The translations under genes and the position numbers were made by a program. A stretch of 64,000 bases of DNA from Oryzias latipes (Eukaryota; Chordata; Actinopteri; Beloniformes; Adrianichthyidae): positions 13,079,950-13,143,949 of the forward strand of contig NC_019872.2 in NCBI RefSeq assembly GCF_002234675.1, written 5' to 3'. This document shows, piece after piece, positions 13,606-26,500 of the stretch (within the stretch, counting starts at the first letter, position 1; the number at the start of each line of letters is the position of its first letter). The notes below the pieces were generated by a model. The model worked only from the letters and a program-made list of their open reading frames with translations, did not search any database and had not been told where the DNA came from.

Positions 13606-14507
13606 CTTACTAATTAACGCATGCAAGGGACATTGTGTGTCTAAGCAATGCATTTTACTTTCTTATCCCATAAAATCATAAATGGTTAATCCACTTTTGG
13701 TAACCAAAGAAAAGGTTCATGATCTGGACCCTGATCTGTTTTCAGGGTCTTATCTGCTCTCTCAGTAGGTGGTTGTAGCTGCCGAGGATTTGCTAAAGGA
13801 GATCAGTAAGTCAAGAGAGAACAGTAACTAAATAAATCCTACTTATTTATACCTCTTACTAATCTTCCACTTTGTCCTTAGTACACCTGCAAAATACAGA
13901 AGCAAAGTGTTTTAAACCTGACTGGCTCCATGGGAATTATGATTCAAAAATCCATGAATTGTTTGATTTGTAGAGTGAAAACTTCTCTTTTTTATTGTTG
14001 TTTACTATGAGGCATCGAATGCTGTGTTGTGTTTAAGGTGCTTTGAAATAGTTAATTTGATCAGATGAGTGTTAGCTCACCAAACAAACGTCACTGACGT
14101 AGACCTGAGGATAAAAACAACTTGCATCATTCTAAGAGACACCCCGTCCCTCTTTTTCTAGGGTTGACCCGAACTCCCTCAACTGTTACCTTTTTTTCTG
14201 TTTTTTGCTTTCTGCACTGTTGTCCTACCTCAACAGATGCTGTAACCTCGGTGCAGCCCAAAGTTAGAATTTGTTTTTAAACTTTAAGTTACATTTTTAC
14301 CAATAATGCAAGCTTATATATTTTTTACAGACTGTGGTTTGATGTTTTCCAAGTGGAAAAAGGTAATGTATGGTACATTGACTGCAGAGGAGAACTGGAC
14401 CAAGCAAGTGTGATGTCACCCAGAGAAAATGAATGACTTCTAGTTCATTGCAAAGTGAAGTCAAATCAGTCGCCATTTCTCGTGATACTGACATTGCCAT
14501 GTTAGAA

Positions 14508-14652
14508 CCATCCATCCGTCCATCCATCCATCCATCCATCCATCCATCCATCCATCCATCCATCCATCCATCCATCCATCCATCCATCCATCCATCCATC
14601 CATCCATCCATCCATCCATCCATCCATCCATCCATCCATCCATCCATCCATC
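14508..14652. repeat. (ATCC)n microsatellite
   Basis: This is an almost perfect CATC/ATCC tetranucleotide run of about 140 bp. It creates false open frames on both strands (repeating WMDG on minus, IHPS on plus), which are not genes. Confidence 0.95.
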
Positions 14653-14835
14653 TTCTTCCGCTTATTAGACTGGGTTGCGGGGACAGCAGTCTAAGCAAAG
14701 ATGCCTATACTTCCCTCGTCCCGGCCACTTCCTCCAGCTCCTCTGAGAGGACCCCGAAGCTATCCCAGGTCAGCCCATAGAAGTAGTCTTTCCAGTGTGT
14801 CATGGGTCTTTCCCGGTGCCTCCGCCAAGTGGGAT
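14653..14835 (-). mobile_element. LINE 3'-end fragment next to the microsatellite
   Basis: TTCTTCCGCTTATTAGACTG ... GGGGACAGCAGTCTAAGCA ... CCGGCCACTTCCTCCAGCTC ... CCTCCGCCAAGTGGGATA is the reverse complement of a 3' end found in many fish non-LTR retrotransposons, which often abuts an ATCC run. The fragment is short and the exact family is not assigned. Confidence 0.55.
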
Positions 14836-15539
14836 ACACTTGTTAGAATGTCCGCCTTTCTATGGTCCCACTGTCCATGGTTCTATGTTGAAACCATACT
14901 TATGTGTTACTTATGTGGACTTAATTGTCATAAAACAGTAAATTGACTATTAACATAAGGACTGATTTCCATAAATCCATTTGTGTTCATAAGGGAGTCA
15001 TAATTATTATAGCTCTCACATTTTAAGTCTGTTTAAAAAGTGCTAAATAGACCAAAAGGTGAGCATAAGTTCTATGTTAGAACCATAGACATATAAATGA
15101 GAAGTGATTGGTCCGAGTCATCATTTCTATGACAAACACTAGCCATCATGACTGAGCTTTTTGATAGGTCATACCCCCTAGAACAAGCTCAGATGAATCT
15201 GTCAATCAAACATTTCAAACGTTTGACCACTTTGTCTTATTGAGGTGCCAGTTTATCACTTGAATTACTAAAAAAACTTGTGAAAATTAACAAGAATATG
15301 TTAAAAGGTGGTAGAACAAGGTTATTCTGACAAATTGAATGACTGAGAAATCACTGTTTATTTCTCTATAGAAGTGTATGGGATTTTAGCTTCTTGGAGC
15401 TTTGGGTACTTCAATCAATGGTGACACAATGTTGTCATAGGCCCTGATCATAGGCCCTGATCATTGATCATATCAGTTTGTTACCCACCTTAGATAATTC
15501 AGTGCGCTTTTGCTTTTAACTTTTCTACTTTGTTTCCAG

Positions 15540-18500
15540 AGGTTAATGGGCAGACGGTGGAAATGGATGACGGGAAGTCAGGATACGTTGGCTCAAAGGT
15601 GGATCTCCGCTGTCGGTTCATCAACAGTTCTCCACCAGTCAAAATCTCTCAGGTATTTAACTGTCAGTTGCAACATCTAATATGCAGAAAGTATATTAAA
15701 ATACAATCCACCACACAAATCTAATGAAGAAAGAGTTCTGGTAAGAAGAGGAGGAAAACTTTAGTGATCTGAGAATAAGAAAATGATAATGATGTATACC
15801 AATGAATGCAATGCAGAATATCTCAGAATAGGAAACTAGTGTTAGAGGGCATCGTTTAACCCTTGTGCTATCCTAGGCACTTTAACATTGGGAGTTGGGT
15901 CATCTAGACCCACTAGACAGAGTTCTGAACCTTTTTTCTTCAATGATTTGTGATCTTCACTGGTGTCCATGGATTACATGAAATCTTTCCACCTTTATCC
16001 ACCTTTGTCATGGTAGGGAGAACACGTCAATGTAAGGGTGGGGTCATCTAAGATAGCACAAGGGATAAAGGTCTTTCAAAACTTTTCTGAACTTAACCTG
16101 TTCATTTTAACAACCACTTTTACTTAACCGTCTGTTAAAGAGTTTTTTACTGAAGCTAAGAAACATGTAAAAAGATTTGCGTAGCTGATTTTTTAACACT
16201 TAAGAACATAGTTGGAAAGACAATTTATAGTTTTAAAATAAGAACTATTTTAAAGTTACCAAAGGCCCCGCAACATGCTGACATATTCAGGTTTTACCCC
16301 CTCTTTGCCCAACAGTAGCTTGATTGGGCCTAGCAACCCCGCAACCCTAAAAGGGATTCAGTGGGTTCTCAAAATCGATGGATGAGTTATCAATAAAGAT
16401 ACGGAGGTGGTTATCTGTGTTGCTTTAGTCACCATCCAAATATTTTGCCCATCTCCCCAATGTAATGAACGTTTTCTACCACAAGGTGACGTGGCAGAAG
16501 CTGGTCAACGGCACCAAGCAAAGCGTGGCAATCGCAAATCCATCCTTAGGCGTCTCTGTGGCGCCGCCCTATCGGGACCGTGTCACGTTCAGAAACGCAG
16601 CTGTGAGAAGGCGCACCCCTTCTCTAGAGGACACGACCATCATCTTCTCCTCGCTCCGCCTCTCTGATGAAGCCACGTACATCTGTGAATACACAACATT
16701 TCCTGCGGGGAATAGAGAGAACTCTGTGAATCTGACTGTGCATGGTAAGAACGCACAACAGCAGCCACTGAGAGCAGCACAAGGCAGCTAATTAAAATGG
16801 CATATTGTACTTAGAGAAAACTAATAAGCAAATACATCAACTCATAAAACTGATGCTACAGTTTTATTCGATTCATTGTATGTGATGCACATGTGAAGAA
16901 TTGACAATAAAGTTGACTTTGACTTTGACTTTAAAGGCATGTAGGTTTAGTTTAGTACAGGAATAACATGTAATTTTTTTAAAGTTAAATTTCCTCTGTG
17001 GGGCTGCATGTGGGCATAGTGCTGTCTCATATTGAGAGGGCCCTGCTTCTTTAAGGAGTTTGCATGTTCTCCCCTGGTTGTACCCCGCCTTTTTCCAACA
17101 GTAGCAGGACAGGCTCCAGCAACCCGTGACCCCAAAAAGAATTCAGTGGGTTCAGAGAATGGATGGATTTGCTCTTGATTAGGAATTGTTCTGTATAGGA
17201 ATAAAGTTTCATCTCTTTACAGTCCGGCCGACTACCCAGATGAGTCTTTCCTCCCCCACACTGGTGGCTCGTTCATCTAATCTCAAAACCCCAGTGGCAA
17301 CCTGCATCTCTGCAAATGGAAAGCCTCCTGGCACCATCAGGTGTGTGTTTGTGTGATGTACAAATTTCCCGCGGCATGAGTTATACACTTTGCTTCCACT
17401 GCCCAACTGGTCGCCCATTTTCCTTCCTGTGTTTACAATAAATTGCCTACTTCTGTATTGTGATTATAAATAGGTGGGAGACGAGGGTGCCTGGAGAAGT
17501 GACTACCCGTGAGTACAGAAACTCAGATGGGACATTCACTGTTCAGAGCGACTACATTTTGGTGCCCAGCAAGGAGACGCACAGGGAGACGCTCACCTGT
17601 GTCACAACCTACAATGAAGAGGTCTACACTGACAGTGTCACTCTGGACATTCAATGTAGGTCGCTTTTAAAGCCGTTGCACTCAGCATTGTGATACTGCG
17701 ACAAGCTGATGTTGGTGTTTTCCCATCAGATGAACCAGATGTGACAGTGGAGGGCTTTGATGGGAACTGGTACCTGAATCGAGAGAACGTCCGTCTGACT
17801 TGCCAAGCAGATGCCAACCCTGCTGTCTCTCTGTATCAGTGGAGACTGTAAGTTTCCTGGTAGTTACTCGAAACAATAGAAAGGCAGAAAAATGTGGAAA
17901 AGACCCACTCCGATGAAAAATTGTGTTTGAAACATGCTCATGTAAATGGTAAATGAAGTACACTCATAAAGAGTTTTTCTACCTTCCTCAAAGGCCCAAA
18001 GCGCCTTACAGTCACAGTCCCATTCACACACATATTCACACACTGGTGGCGGCTACAGTGTGTGAATGCATTTTTCTGATAACGGAGAATATATATAATT
18101 ACGCTTAAAATTGCATTTCCAAGTACGTCTTTATTGAAATCGTTGTGAATTAGGAGCAGACAAAAAATGCTTTTTATAAGAAAAATATTTGTGGGAGGGT
18201 AAAAAGCTCCCTGCTTCGCTCCATTCTAATGCATCCACTTGTAAATGTCTTGATCCATGTATGTCTGTGTTTTCCTCGTCTGAGGGGAGTAAAAGGCTGT
18301 AAGCTAGAGGGAGAATGTGTAAACAGAATTCTCAGCAACTGGGAGAGAAAAAGGGGGGAGGGATTTTTTCCGCGCCAATGTTCCCATTCACAATTTCTAA
18401 TGAACTTCTGTTGCTCTGCAGAATTTATGTCCTCGAAAACGACACAAGTTTTTCAATTTTGGATAAAAACTGCATAATCATGATTAAAAGACCACTGAGA

Positions 18501-19650
18501 ATGCTTTTAAAATAGATCAAAAGATGATCGGTGTGGGGCTTTAAATCTGGTCAAAGTGAAAAAAGTTTGATCTAAGTGGGTCTCATGATCTCTCGGTTTG
18601 AACTTTGCAGGGTGAACGGCTCAATCCCCAGCAGCGTTGAGGTCCGAGACAGCATTCTTCTGTTCAAGGGTCCGATCACGTACGACCTCCAGGGCACTTA
18701 TGCATGCGACGCCACCAACAGCATCGGGACCACTTCAGCGTCTGTTGAGGTCAACATTATAGGTACAACTCCTAAACATCTGACTTTTAAACAATTCTAG
18801 ACTTTACTGTTATTGTGTGCAAATACTGAGATTTGTCTATATATGTGTGTATGTTACTCCTATAGAAAAGCCTCAGCCGCAGATCGCAACAGGTGATGTT
18901 GTCAGTGTGATTGCCTTATTATTGGCTGCTGGCGTTCTCATGGGCATCACCATCACTGTGTTGGTGCTCAAAATAAGAACCCGAAAGGATAACACATCGT
19001 ATGTAAAAACCCTAAATTCATTTTTTGTTTGGTTGTCTGTTTCTTTTTTTTTAAATTCCCTTTTCATGTGTTTTTTGTAGAAATGATTCTCCTTCTAGAA
19101 AACTGTCCCAGCCTATAAAAAGAAGACCCGGGGAAGACATCCAGGTGATTAAAAAAGGGGGGGGGGGGCATAATGTGTTTACAGATTTATAAGACAATTT
19201 TTAATAGTACAAAATGTCAAAGAAGGTTGTTTTTGTTTTACTTTCATATATTTTCTAAATGTTAACAGTTTTTCTGTTTTTTTGTATCTATTAACATATA
19301 ATCTATTAAAAAGTACAATTTTGTTTTCATAGCATCTGGGGAAATTTTACGAGGAGCTGCCAAACACAGCAGACTATGTGAGCTACCGACTGGCCTGTAA
19401 CAAAGAGGACTACCCCGAGCCCTACTCCCCACCTATCAACCCTCCTCTGTCATTTCTGCCACAGAACCCCCACCACACCTCACAGACAATGCCTTCAAAG
19501 GGTACCAGCTGCACCGGCACCCCTTCGAAGAACACTTTTAACCCTCCTTCATACACCACAGCCATCTTCAAGTACCCCTCTGTGCCAGGTCTGTCCTCCC
19601 CCCCCCCTGGAGTGGGGTCATACACATTTCCCAAAGAGCAGTATGTCTGA
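15540..19650 (+). CDS. nectin-family cell adhesion receptor (nectin-1/-3 type), first exon not found
   Basis: Single-pass immunoglobulin adhesion molecule of cell junctions. Exons: 15540-15652, 16486-16744, 17223-17340, 17474-17655, 17730-17847, 18611-18762, 18866-18998, 19081-19144, 19333-19650 (TGA). All junctions keep frame and give 485 residues after a missing signal exon that must end in phase 1. The first two exons encode the V domain (LRC ... VTWQK ... SVAIANPSLGVSV ... DEATYICEYTTFPAGNRE), a nectin hallmark. Exons 3-4 encode the first C2 domain (PVATCISANGKPP), exons 5-6 the second (VEGFDGNWYL ... LTCQADANP). The membrane span is in exon 7 (VSVIALLLAAGVLMGITITV). The proline-rich tail ends EQYV, matching the E/A-X-Y-V motif by which nectins bind the afadin PDZ domain. 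Human NECTIN1 is on 11q23, near CHEK1, which fits a nectin-1 paralogue, but subtype is not settled. Confidence 0.9.
15857..16066 (+). mobile_element. MITE, CCCTTGTGCTATC family, copy 2
   Basis: It lies in the intron that splits the nectin V domain. The ends are AACCCTTGTGCTATC and GATAGCACAAGGGAT, with the same internal order as the copy at 11794-11996. Confidence 0.75.
17895..18545 (+). mobile_element. family A TIR transposon, interrupted by a SINE
   Basis: The left end AAAGACCCACTCCGATGAA is at about 17899. Homology breaks at 17943, resumes near 18075 and runs to about 18545 (AGATGATCGGTGTGGGGCTT). The gap holds a SINE fragment. The whole nest sits in the nectin intron between the two exons of the second C2 domain. 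Confidence 0.6.
17943..18062 (-). mobile_element. SINE fragment nested in family A element
   Basis: GTAAATGGTAAATGAAGTA ... AAGCGCCTTACAGTCACAG ... CACTGGTGGCGGCTACAG is the reverse complement of the SINE tail, matching 39419-39535. Confidence 0.65.
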
Positions 19651-20184
19651 AGTGACCCGGTTTCCCCTCACTCAGGCACCTCCGGCCAGCTAACGGAAGT
19701 GACAGGATTCAAAGCCGAAGCGCCCGCTGGGCAATCCAGTTCGGTTTCACGTGGCTGGTCCAAGGACACCGATCTTTTCTTTGCTTAAATGCAACTGTTT
19801 CGTTCATTCGTCCCGTTTTTCACATGTCACATGTTTGAAATGCAATGCTCCATGTTTAACTGTTAGGTTAGTGGAGGGTTTATTTAAAAAAAAGAAAAAA
19901 AAACATTTGATGATTGGTTGTATAATGTTTGATCCAATCTAACTGAAGGGACTGGATTACCTCTTGATGTGCTTTACTCCTTCCTTTATCCACTGTGACT
20001 CATTTAAAAAAAAGGGGGAAAAAGAGAAATAAACCACAACAAATTAAATGAATGCTCCCCTTCTGTATCTCTGATTCCATCCTGTTCATCCTGTGTTGTT
20101 CTGAATGCATTGTTCTAATCCGTTTGGTTATGCATCCTGGTTCTCTGTTGTGCATGTGTTTTGATAATCTGTTTTTCTTTGTAC

Positions 20185-20292
20185 AATAAAAAAAGGCGAA
20201 ATTTATATTAACTGATTTATACATTTGTATGTTTTTATTGGTGTTGTCTGTGGTTGTTGGAGGAACACTGGAGTTTCTAGCATTTCAATAAA
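20185..20292 (+). other. candidate polyadenylation signals of the nectin gene
   Basis: AATAAA occurs at 20185-20190 and again at 20287-20292, about 535 and 640 bp after the stop codon. T-rich sequence follows both. Which one is used cannot be told from sequence. Confidence 0.5.
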
Positions 20293-21325
20293 GAAGATCC
20301 AAACTGCAGTGAACGTCTGCATCACAAAGATCGAACCTCTTTATGGACTTTTTATTTAAAATGGTTAAACAACATTCATTTGGGGATTGAAACAAAAATG
20401 CAACGATAAAAATTTAAAGCTAGGGCAATCTCTGTTGTGAATAAAAAATGTGAAAAAAATACCCCAAATCTTTTGCTTTCAGTGTTTATCCTAATAGACC
20501 TACAGCTGCATAAAATCAACAAAAATCAACCAGAGAGACATTATTAAAGGGTGTGTTGTAGACTTTACAGAGCCCATAAAGTGACATGAAAGTAAACATT
20601 GTATTGGTTTCTCCTGCGCACAATGAAAGTTTCTAAACATTATTTTCCATGAAAATCTGTTAATGCAGCCATTAATACAAATACCAAATGGCATTTGTAA
20701 AACAGATTGTGTGCATTTCTGATTATTGAGACTGAATTAACTCCATACAGTTTGTCGTAGGAATCCAAATGCCAAATATAATTTAGAACCTTTGCGAAGT
20801 AACTACGACGATGCAGACGTCTGGCTCTGACGTTCAACACCCTGTAGGTCAACTTCTTGTAGAATTAGATGGACATTTTCTTTCCTTACATGCAGCCCGT
20901 TTTTAATGCACTTTGCATTCATCCACCTATGCCCATTGGGTTAAACATATAATATTACTTCTTCCTGAATAAAAGTGGTAACCTGATCAAAGCTGGTGCA
21001 CCCCCTGGACCAAAACAAACCGCATGACTTAAAAACTCGTTTTTAAAGTGACTTTCAGAGACAACAGACTGACCAGGCTGGGAAAGCAAAGCTGCAAAGT
21101 CCTTGTAGGCGAGTCCAAAGGTAAAATAAAACTTAATTACCTCATGTAATGTCACTTTCAGGTACTGTAAATGACTCTGAAAAGGTCTCCTGTGCGCAAA
21201 TGACCACTTAGTTTATGGTGCACACTAGATACTTTCTTGTGCGCACAAAAAAACCCTTCAATGTTACTTTAGAGCTCCGTACCGTACTCTGCTCAAAAAA
21301 AAAGTGCTCTATTAATTACCACCTT

Positions 21326-21535
21326 AACCCTTGTGCTATCTTAGATGACCCCATCCTTACATTGACGTGTTCTCCCTACCATGACAAAGGTGGATAAAGG
21401 TGGAAAGATTTCTTGTAATCCATGGACACCATTGAAGATCACAAATCATTGAAGAGAAAAGGTTCAGTGCACTGTCTAGTGGGTCTAGATGACCCAGCTC
21501 CCAATGTTAAAGTGCCTAGGATAGCACAAGGGTTA
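21326..21535 (-). mobile_element. MITE, CCCTTGTGCTATC family, copy 3 (inverted)
   Basis: The ends are AACCCTTGTGCTATC and GATAGCACAAGGGTT. The internal order is reversed relative to copies 1 and 2, so it is inserted in the opposite orientation. Confidence 0.75.
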
Positions 21536-23570
21536 TACTTGATGTGATTTTTACAAGTCACATCAAGAATTAAACTGATATCTGTGCTGCAGTCTTTCAT
21601 AGTGACATTCTCTACTTACCCTCTTAAAAATGTCCCTTCTCATCATTCTCACATTATGTATATTCAGATTCTCAATCTCAACTTTAGCCTTTAATCTGAC
21701 CAGCTCAGTGCACACAGTCTGTGCCATTTTTGCCGGCCTCACCAAGTCCCAAATTATCTTACTGTTGGAAATGCATTTTGCAGCTGAAACAAAGGGACAC
21801 AGTGAGTCTAATAAGCCATGGCTTTAATCCGTCTTTCTCATCTCTTTGTTGTAAAGCTCTTTGACGCTGACTCGGATAAAGTATTTTTCTGCATTCTTTT
21901 ATTTGTTGCGTGGTATCAAGGTTTCAAGCCTCAATCATGTCCACAATTTTGTGGTCTTCTCAGTGAACATTTACAGTAACAAAGGATCTGCTGAGGTTTG
22001 TGAATTCGAAATTTATCTCTTTAGTTTTTGCAAAATATGTTGAGAGTTTTAACATTTTGAATGACAGATTTAGAAGAATCATTTGCAAACTATTATGAAA
22101 TTGCTGCTGGTTCTGGTTTTTGTCTTTGTGTACTGAGCGTTTTTCATTATTGCTTTAATGACTGGATCCTCGCCTTTGCTCTGTGTTGGACTCACTGCAG
22201 TGTTCAGGACTCCCTGCCATTGTGTGTTCCAGCTCTGTCCTGCCTCCTGTGAATGAGTAACTCCCATCAACTGTGGCACCTTCACATATTCTGGGCCTGT
22301 CAGCGTCTTGGTACCAGAATTTTTTGTACCTTTACCTCCTGAGTGTTTTCTGTTGCTGTTTGGACTTCGACCCTTTTTGGATTTGATCCAGTCTTTTGGC
22401 TCTGACCTCAGGAAGATTACCCGTTGCCCTAAACTTGTTTTCTGTGGATGGAAAGTCTTCAACTAATTTGGGAGATTCTAGCAGAACCCACCTTGCTTGG
22501 CCCTCTTGTTCTCCAGCAGGGTGTAGCCCTTAATACCATCTCACACTTAAGTAAATGCACACTCACCAAAATCTCACTCAAAAATACCCTTTTCGATTAA
22601 ATTTTATGTCTATTAGTGATACCAAAGAACCTTGAGCCAGAGACTTGAGGCTTGACTTGCTTCTGTATTGGGAGTGCTGTGAAATGAAACGTTTTGTTTT
22701 GTTATTTTGCCTACACACGCTGCCAATAAGTAATTCAATGAAACTTTGGGACAATAACATTTTTATTTTTACTATAACATTTAAGATGGATATTAACTAT
22801 GAAATAAATGCAAAGACATCAAACTTGATTTGGACTTGCAAAACAGAACTTGTGAACTGCTATGAGCACCTTTTGCAGCCTAATGTGTTGGTTCTTCTTT
22901 TATCCTCATCTCTTTCTTTGGATTTTTAGGCTTTTCTGTTACCCCTTATGCCTTACACCCTTTTCCTTTTCCTTGTCTTGTTCGTGCAGTGCAAAACTTT
23001 AAAAAAAGGACAAGATAGTAAAAATAACTAATTAAAAATGTTTAGCTCTTTAAATACAAAAGGAGTTTAAACAACATCAAAACACACCTTACATGTCCAG
23101 AGATCACGTAATCCTGGTTGTAACAATGAAATTTGCCCAACACAGAGGGTTTTCAGTTTCTGTTTTTTGGACAGGTCAGACATAAAAAAAGACATTTATG
23201 TGTGAAGGTTCGTAAGAATGTACATGTTGGCCTTAATCAACCTGGGCAGAGTAAAAAAACATGTGCAGGTATGTGCTTTGCTGCACGAAGAGGAAAGCTA
23301 AACCATTTAACCATGCAAATGTCCTGTATAATAGATGAGCATACTATCCGTGTGTTGGTTAAACCCCGAGGGAGGAAGAATGGAGATCACAGCAAAGGCA
23401 AAATAGTTTGCTTTACATCTTGTAGGTTTTCAGTCTGACTAATTCTTTGTTGATGGCAGGATTTTAGCAAAACTCAGCAGGTGACCAGCCAAATACCAGC
23501 CATTTGAGGAGTTGTCTGTTTTACGGTGTTGGACTCAAGAGGCAGAGGTACTCACAATCACCATGATACC

Positions 23571-26500
23571 ATGGTGACCCAACTGCTGCGACTGGCTCTT
23601 CTGTCTCTTAGTATAACTCTGATCACTTTTACAGCACAAGGTACAGGTAAGTTATGCAACTAGGCCAAATGTTGGTTGCGATCTATGTGTTTGTCTATCC
23701 GTCTGTCTGTTTTTAGTAGTGCATGTGTTCTTTAACATACTTGACAGAAGACAAATGTTTCAGTTCTGCTTGCTCTTCTCCAAAATGACAACTGAATGAG
23801 GTCAAAACTCAAGCGATATCATTTTAACTTCTGATGAGTAGAGATACTACACAGAAGACTGTTGTCTGTGGCCATGGCAACAAAGAAAGGTCAAGCTGAA
23901 AGGGTTAAGGCTCTGTGTTTATAGGTGTGGTAGAGATGGTTCTGGATGTTTGCAGATTAAAGAATGACAGCCACTCTGACAGACCCAGTGTAATCAATCT
24001 TGCCGTGCCAGCTTGTGGGTCACATGACACTTCTTTTCTTTCTCCCCTCACGGCTGCATCTGTAGATACTTTTGTGTATCCTGTCCCAACCTCAACTGTG
24101 GAGATCAACCCGAACTGGGAGGTGTTGTACAGCAACACCAGTGTGTATGGGGTGGTGACAAATAGTGTGGTTTTGAAGTGTGGTACCACCCTGCCTGATT
24201 TGTACATATGGAGCTTCACTCAGCCTGGCACTGAAGCCATAAAAGCTGTGGTCTATAACCTGGGAAGAGGACCGAAGATCCAGAAGATAGCTAAGACCCT
24301 GGGGCAACTCACGATAGTCTTGAACAGTGCAGATGTGAGCATTGATAAGCTGCTTCTGGCTGCTAACGGCTTGTTCACGTGCCAAGCCTTCTACAACATT
24401 GACGAGGACCCTAAAGTCCACTATTACTATGTTCATCTCACTGTTCAAGGTAAGCTAAAAGTCTGTGTGGACTTGCGATTTTGCAAAATGTCTGACTTCA
24501 GGGTAAAGTTCTGGTAGAATACTAGTGCAGAGGAAAATATTCTCATGTGACAGTGACCTTTTCTTTTTAATACAGTCCCAGTCAGTAAGCCCATCCTCCT
24601 AATGACTGGCACTCCAGTGGAGGGATCCAAATTGTGGATGTACTGTAATGTGACCAATGGCACTGGACCCATTCAGTACGTATGGCAACATGAGACTCAA
24701 AATAAAAACATCACCAACTTGAACCAAAACAACAGCGTTGTCCATGTGGACGAGGTGAACAGGAACTACACTGGCTGGTACCGTTGTGTGGTCAGCAATG
24801 CTGTCAACAATGAAAGCTCAGATCAAGTCTGGCTGGACATTAAATGTATGTATTTACAAATCATGTCAGATAACCGTATGACGACTTTACATTTAGGCTT
24901 GTCCTTGGAAATGTGGGCTATGTGTTTTGGTTTTAACCACATACATATTTTTTTGGTTTTTATCTGTCCATGTTCAGTCTTTTAAACAATAAATTCGTTT
25001 AACCTTCAAAGAATCATTAGAGACTGATGGCTTTTGTTTTGATAAAATCTTTTACCAAAATTTGGTACACTGACATGGTAAAAAGCCAACAGTCTTCAAG
25101 ACATTGGATTTCTTTTGATTAAGGCTTTTGTAAATTAAAGTTTTTATTAATATTATTATTATTTATTAAAAGGTTAGTTTAGTAAAGATGCATTGAAACT
25201 CCTCCTATGGATCTCATCATCTGTAGTTCATTTTCCCACTGTTGTCATAATTTTTCTTTCCTCAGTTGGTCCAGATGATGCTCACATAGACGTCTCTCTA
25301 AACACTATATCGGAGTGGCGATACACCGCTTTGGAAACAAAGAATGTTTCTTTGGTGTGTCAGGCCCAGTCCAACCCACCAAGTCAGTACCTCTGGTTCT
25401 ACAACAACTTTCAGATCAACACCGGGCCACAGCTCAGCATCACCAAAATCCTGCGAAATGACACTGGCAACTACACTTGTTTTGCCCAGAACACCCACCT
25501 AAATACCAGCTCCAACAGAACCATCAGCCTGATGGTGTACTGTGAGTGTGACCATACTGAAAATCCCTTCTTAGAATGGAAAATATCTTAAAATAAAGAA
25601 ACTCGGGTTGTACTAAAAAGATGGTTATCAAGCATTGGCACTAAAACTGTTTTAAAGATAAAATATTAGAGAGAGTTGCAAAATAGTAAAAATGTAAAAA
25701 AAAAAAAAGGCCCCAGACTACTGAAGGTTATCTTTAATCGTGTGAGATTTATATGCAGGTGTTAGTTCGACCATAGAAAATGACTTTGAAAAGGGATTCT
25801 AACTGACTTTATGATGTTTTCTGAAGCAATCCGATAGTATTTCTACTTAGTAGATCTGCTTTGGCTCATGAAGATCATGAATAAATCATTTTAAGTAATA
25901 TTTTTTAAAAGTGGCAAAGGGCTGCAATATTACAGAACAATGAAGAAAACATTTTTTCCCTCTAATCTTGGTGCAAAAAGTCATGTAAACATTTTGCATG
26001 AACTTTTGCTAAACATACTTATACTCACTACTTTCTTATGGCTTCAGATCCTCCTGATGGATCTCCCTCCTGCTCTTTGGAGCCGGCTTTGAATCACACC
26101 TCCCTCAGACTGATCTGCTCATGGTCTGGAGGATTCCCCTCACCTGCCCTCAGCTGGACTGGAAATATCACAGGAGATCAGTCTGACAAAAAACAGCCAA
26201 CAATTCCACTTAACAGCTCTGCCATTCTGCTGCCCTCTGGAGGCCTGACTCCCAACAACAGCTTGTTTACCTGTGTGGGCTCACATCCTGCTCTGAAACA
26301 GCAGACAGAGTGCAGCACACGCTCATGTGAGTAGATCGATCACAGCACAACAAAAAAGCACAACAGAAAAAGGACAGAACAAAGAATAGTTGTATATTTC
26401 CTCCTCCTTCAGATCTTCCTCCTGCAGAGCTACAGTGTTTTACCTATGTGAGCAACAACAAACAATTTCTGATGCTGTCTTGCTCCTGGGATGGAGGGAT

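Larger units (their letters stand above)
1..15539. other. gene-poor, repeat-rich region upstream of the nectin gene
   Basis: I see no convincing protein-coding exon here apart from a weak candidate signal-peptide exon near 900-976. Open frames are short and lack domain similarity. Recognisable content is repeat DNA, listed separately: TIR elements, a SINE, a solo LTR, a MITE, microsatellites and LINE tails. The stretches 2040-4600, 4900-6530, 6790-8700, 9130-10000 and 11300-11790 show nothing I can name. If the nectin gene follows the usual family layout, this is probably its large first intron or 5' flank. Confidence 0.6.
19651..23570. other. nectin 3' UTR and intergenic DNA
   Basis: The first 500-640 bp is the probable 3' UTR, with polyadenylation signals at 20185 and 20287. 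A MITE lies at 21326-21535. The rest, including 22080-22470, has only short open frames without domains; some of it may be decayed repeat. No gene is supported. Confidence 0.55.

Noticed and set aside
14297-14780. Long open frames with WMDG or IHPS repeats on both strands
   Set aside because: They are a tetranucleotide microsatellite read in three frames; no start context, splice logic or domain supports a gene.
22079-22462. 127-codon minus-strand frame between nectin and copy 1
   Set aside because: No domain, no splice partner and low-complexity composition; likely chance or decayed repeat.
23900-24065. Extending the V-like exon of copy 1 upstream to the ATG at 23915
   Set aside because: A separate signal-peptide exon at 23571-23646 fits in phase, is matched in copy 2, and the acceptor at 24064-24065 is well placed.
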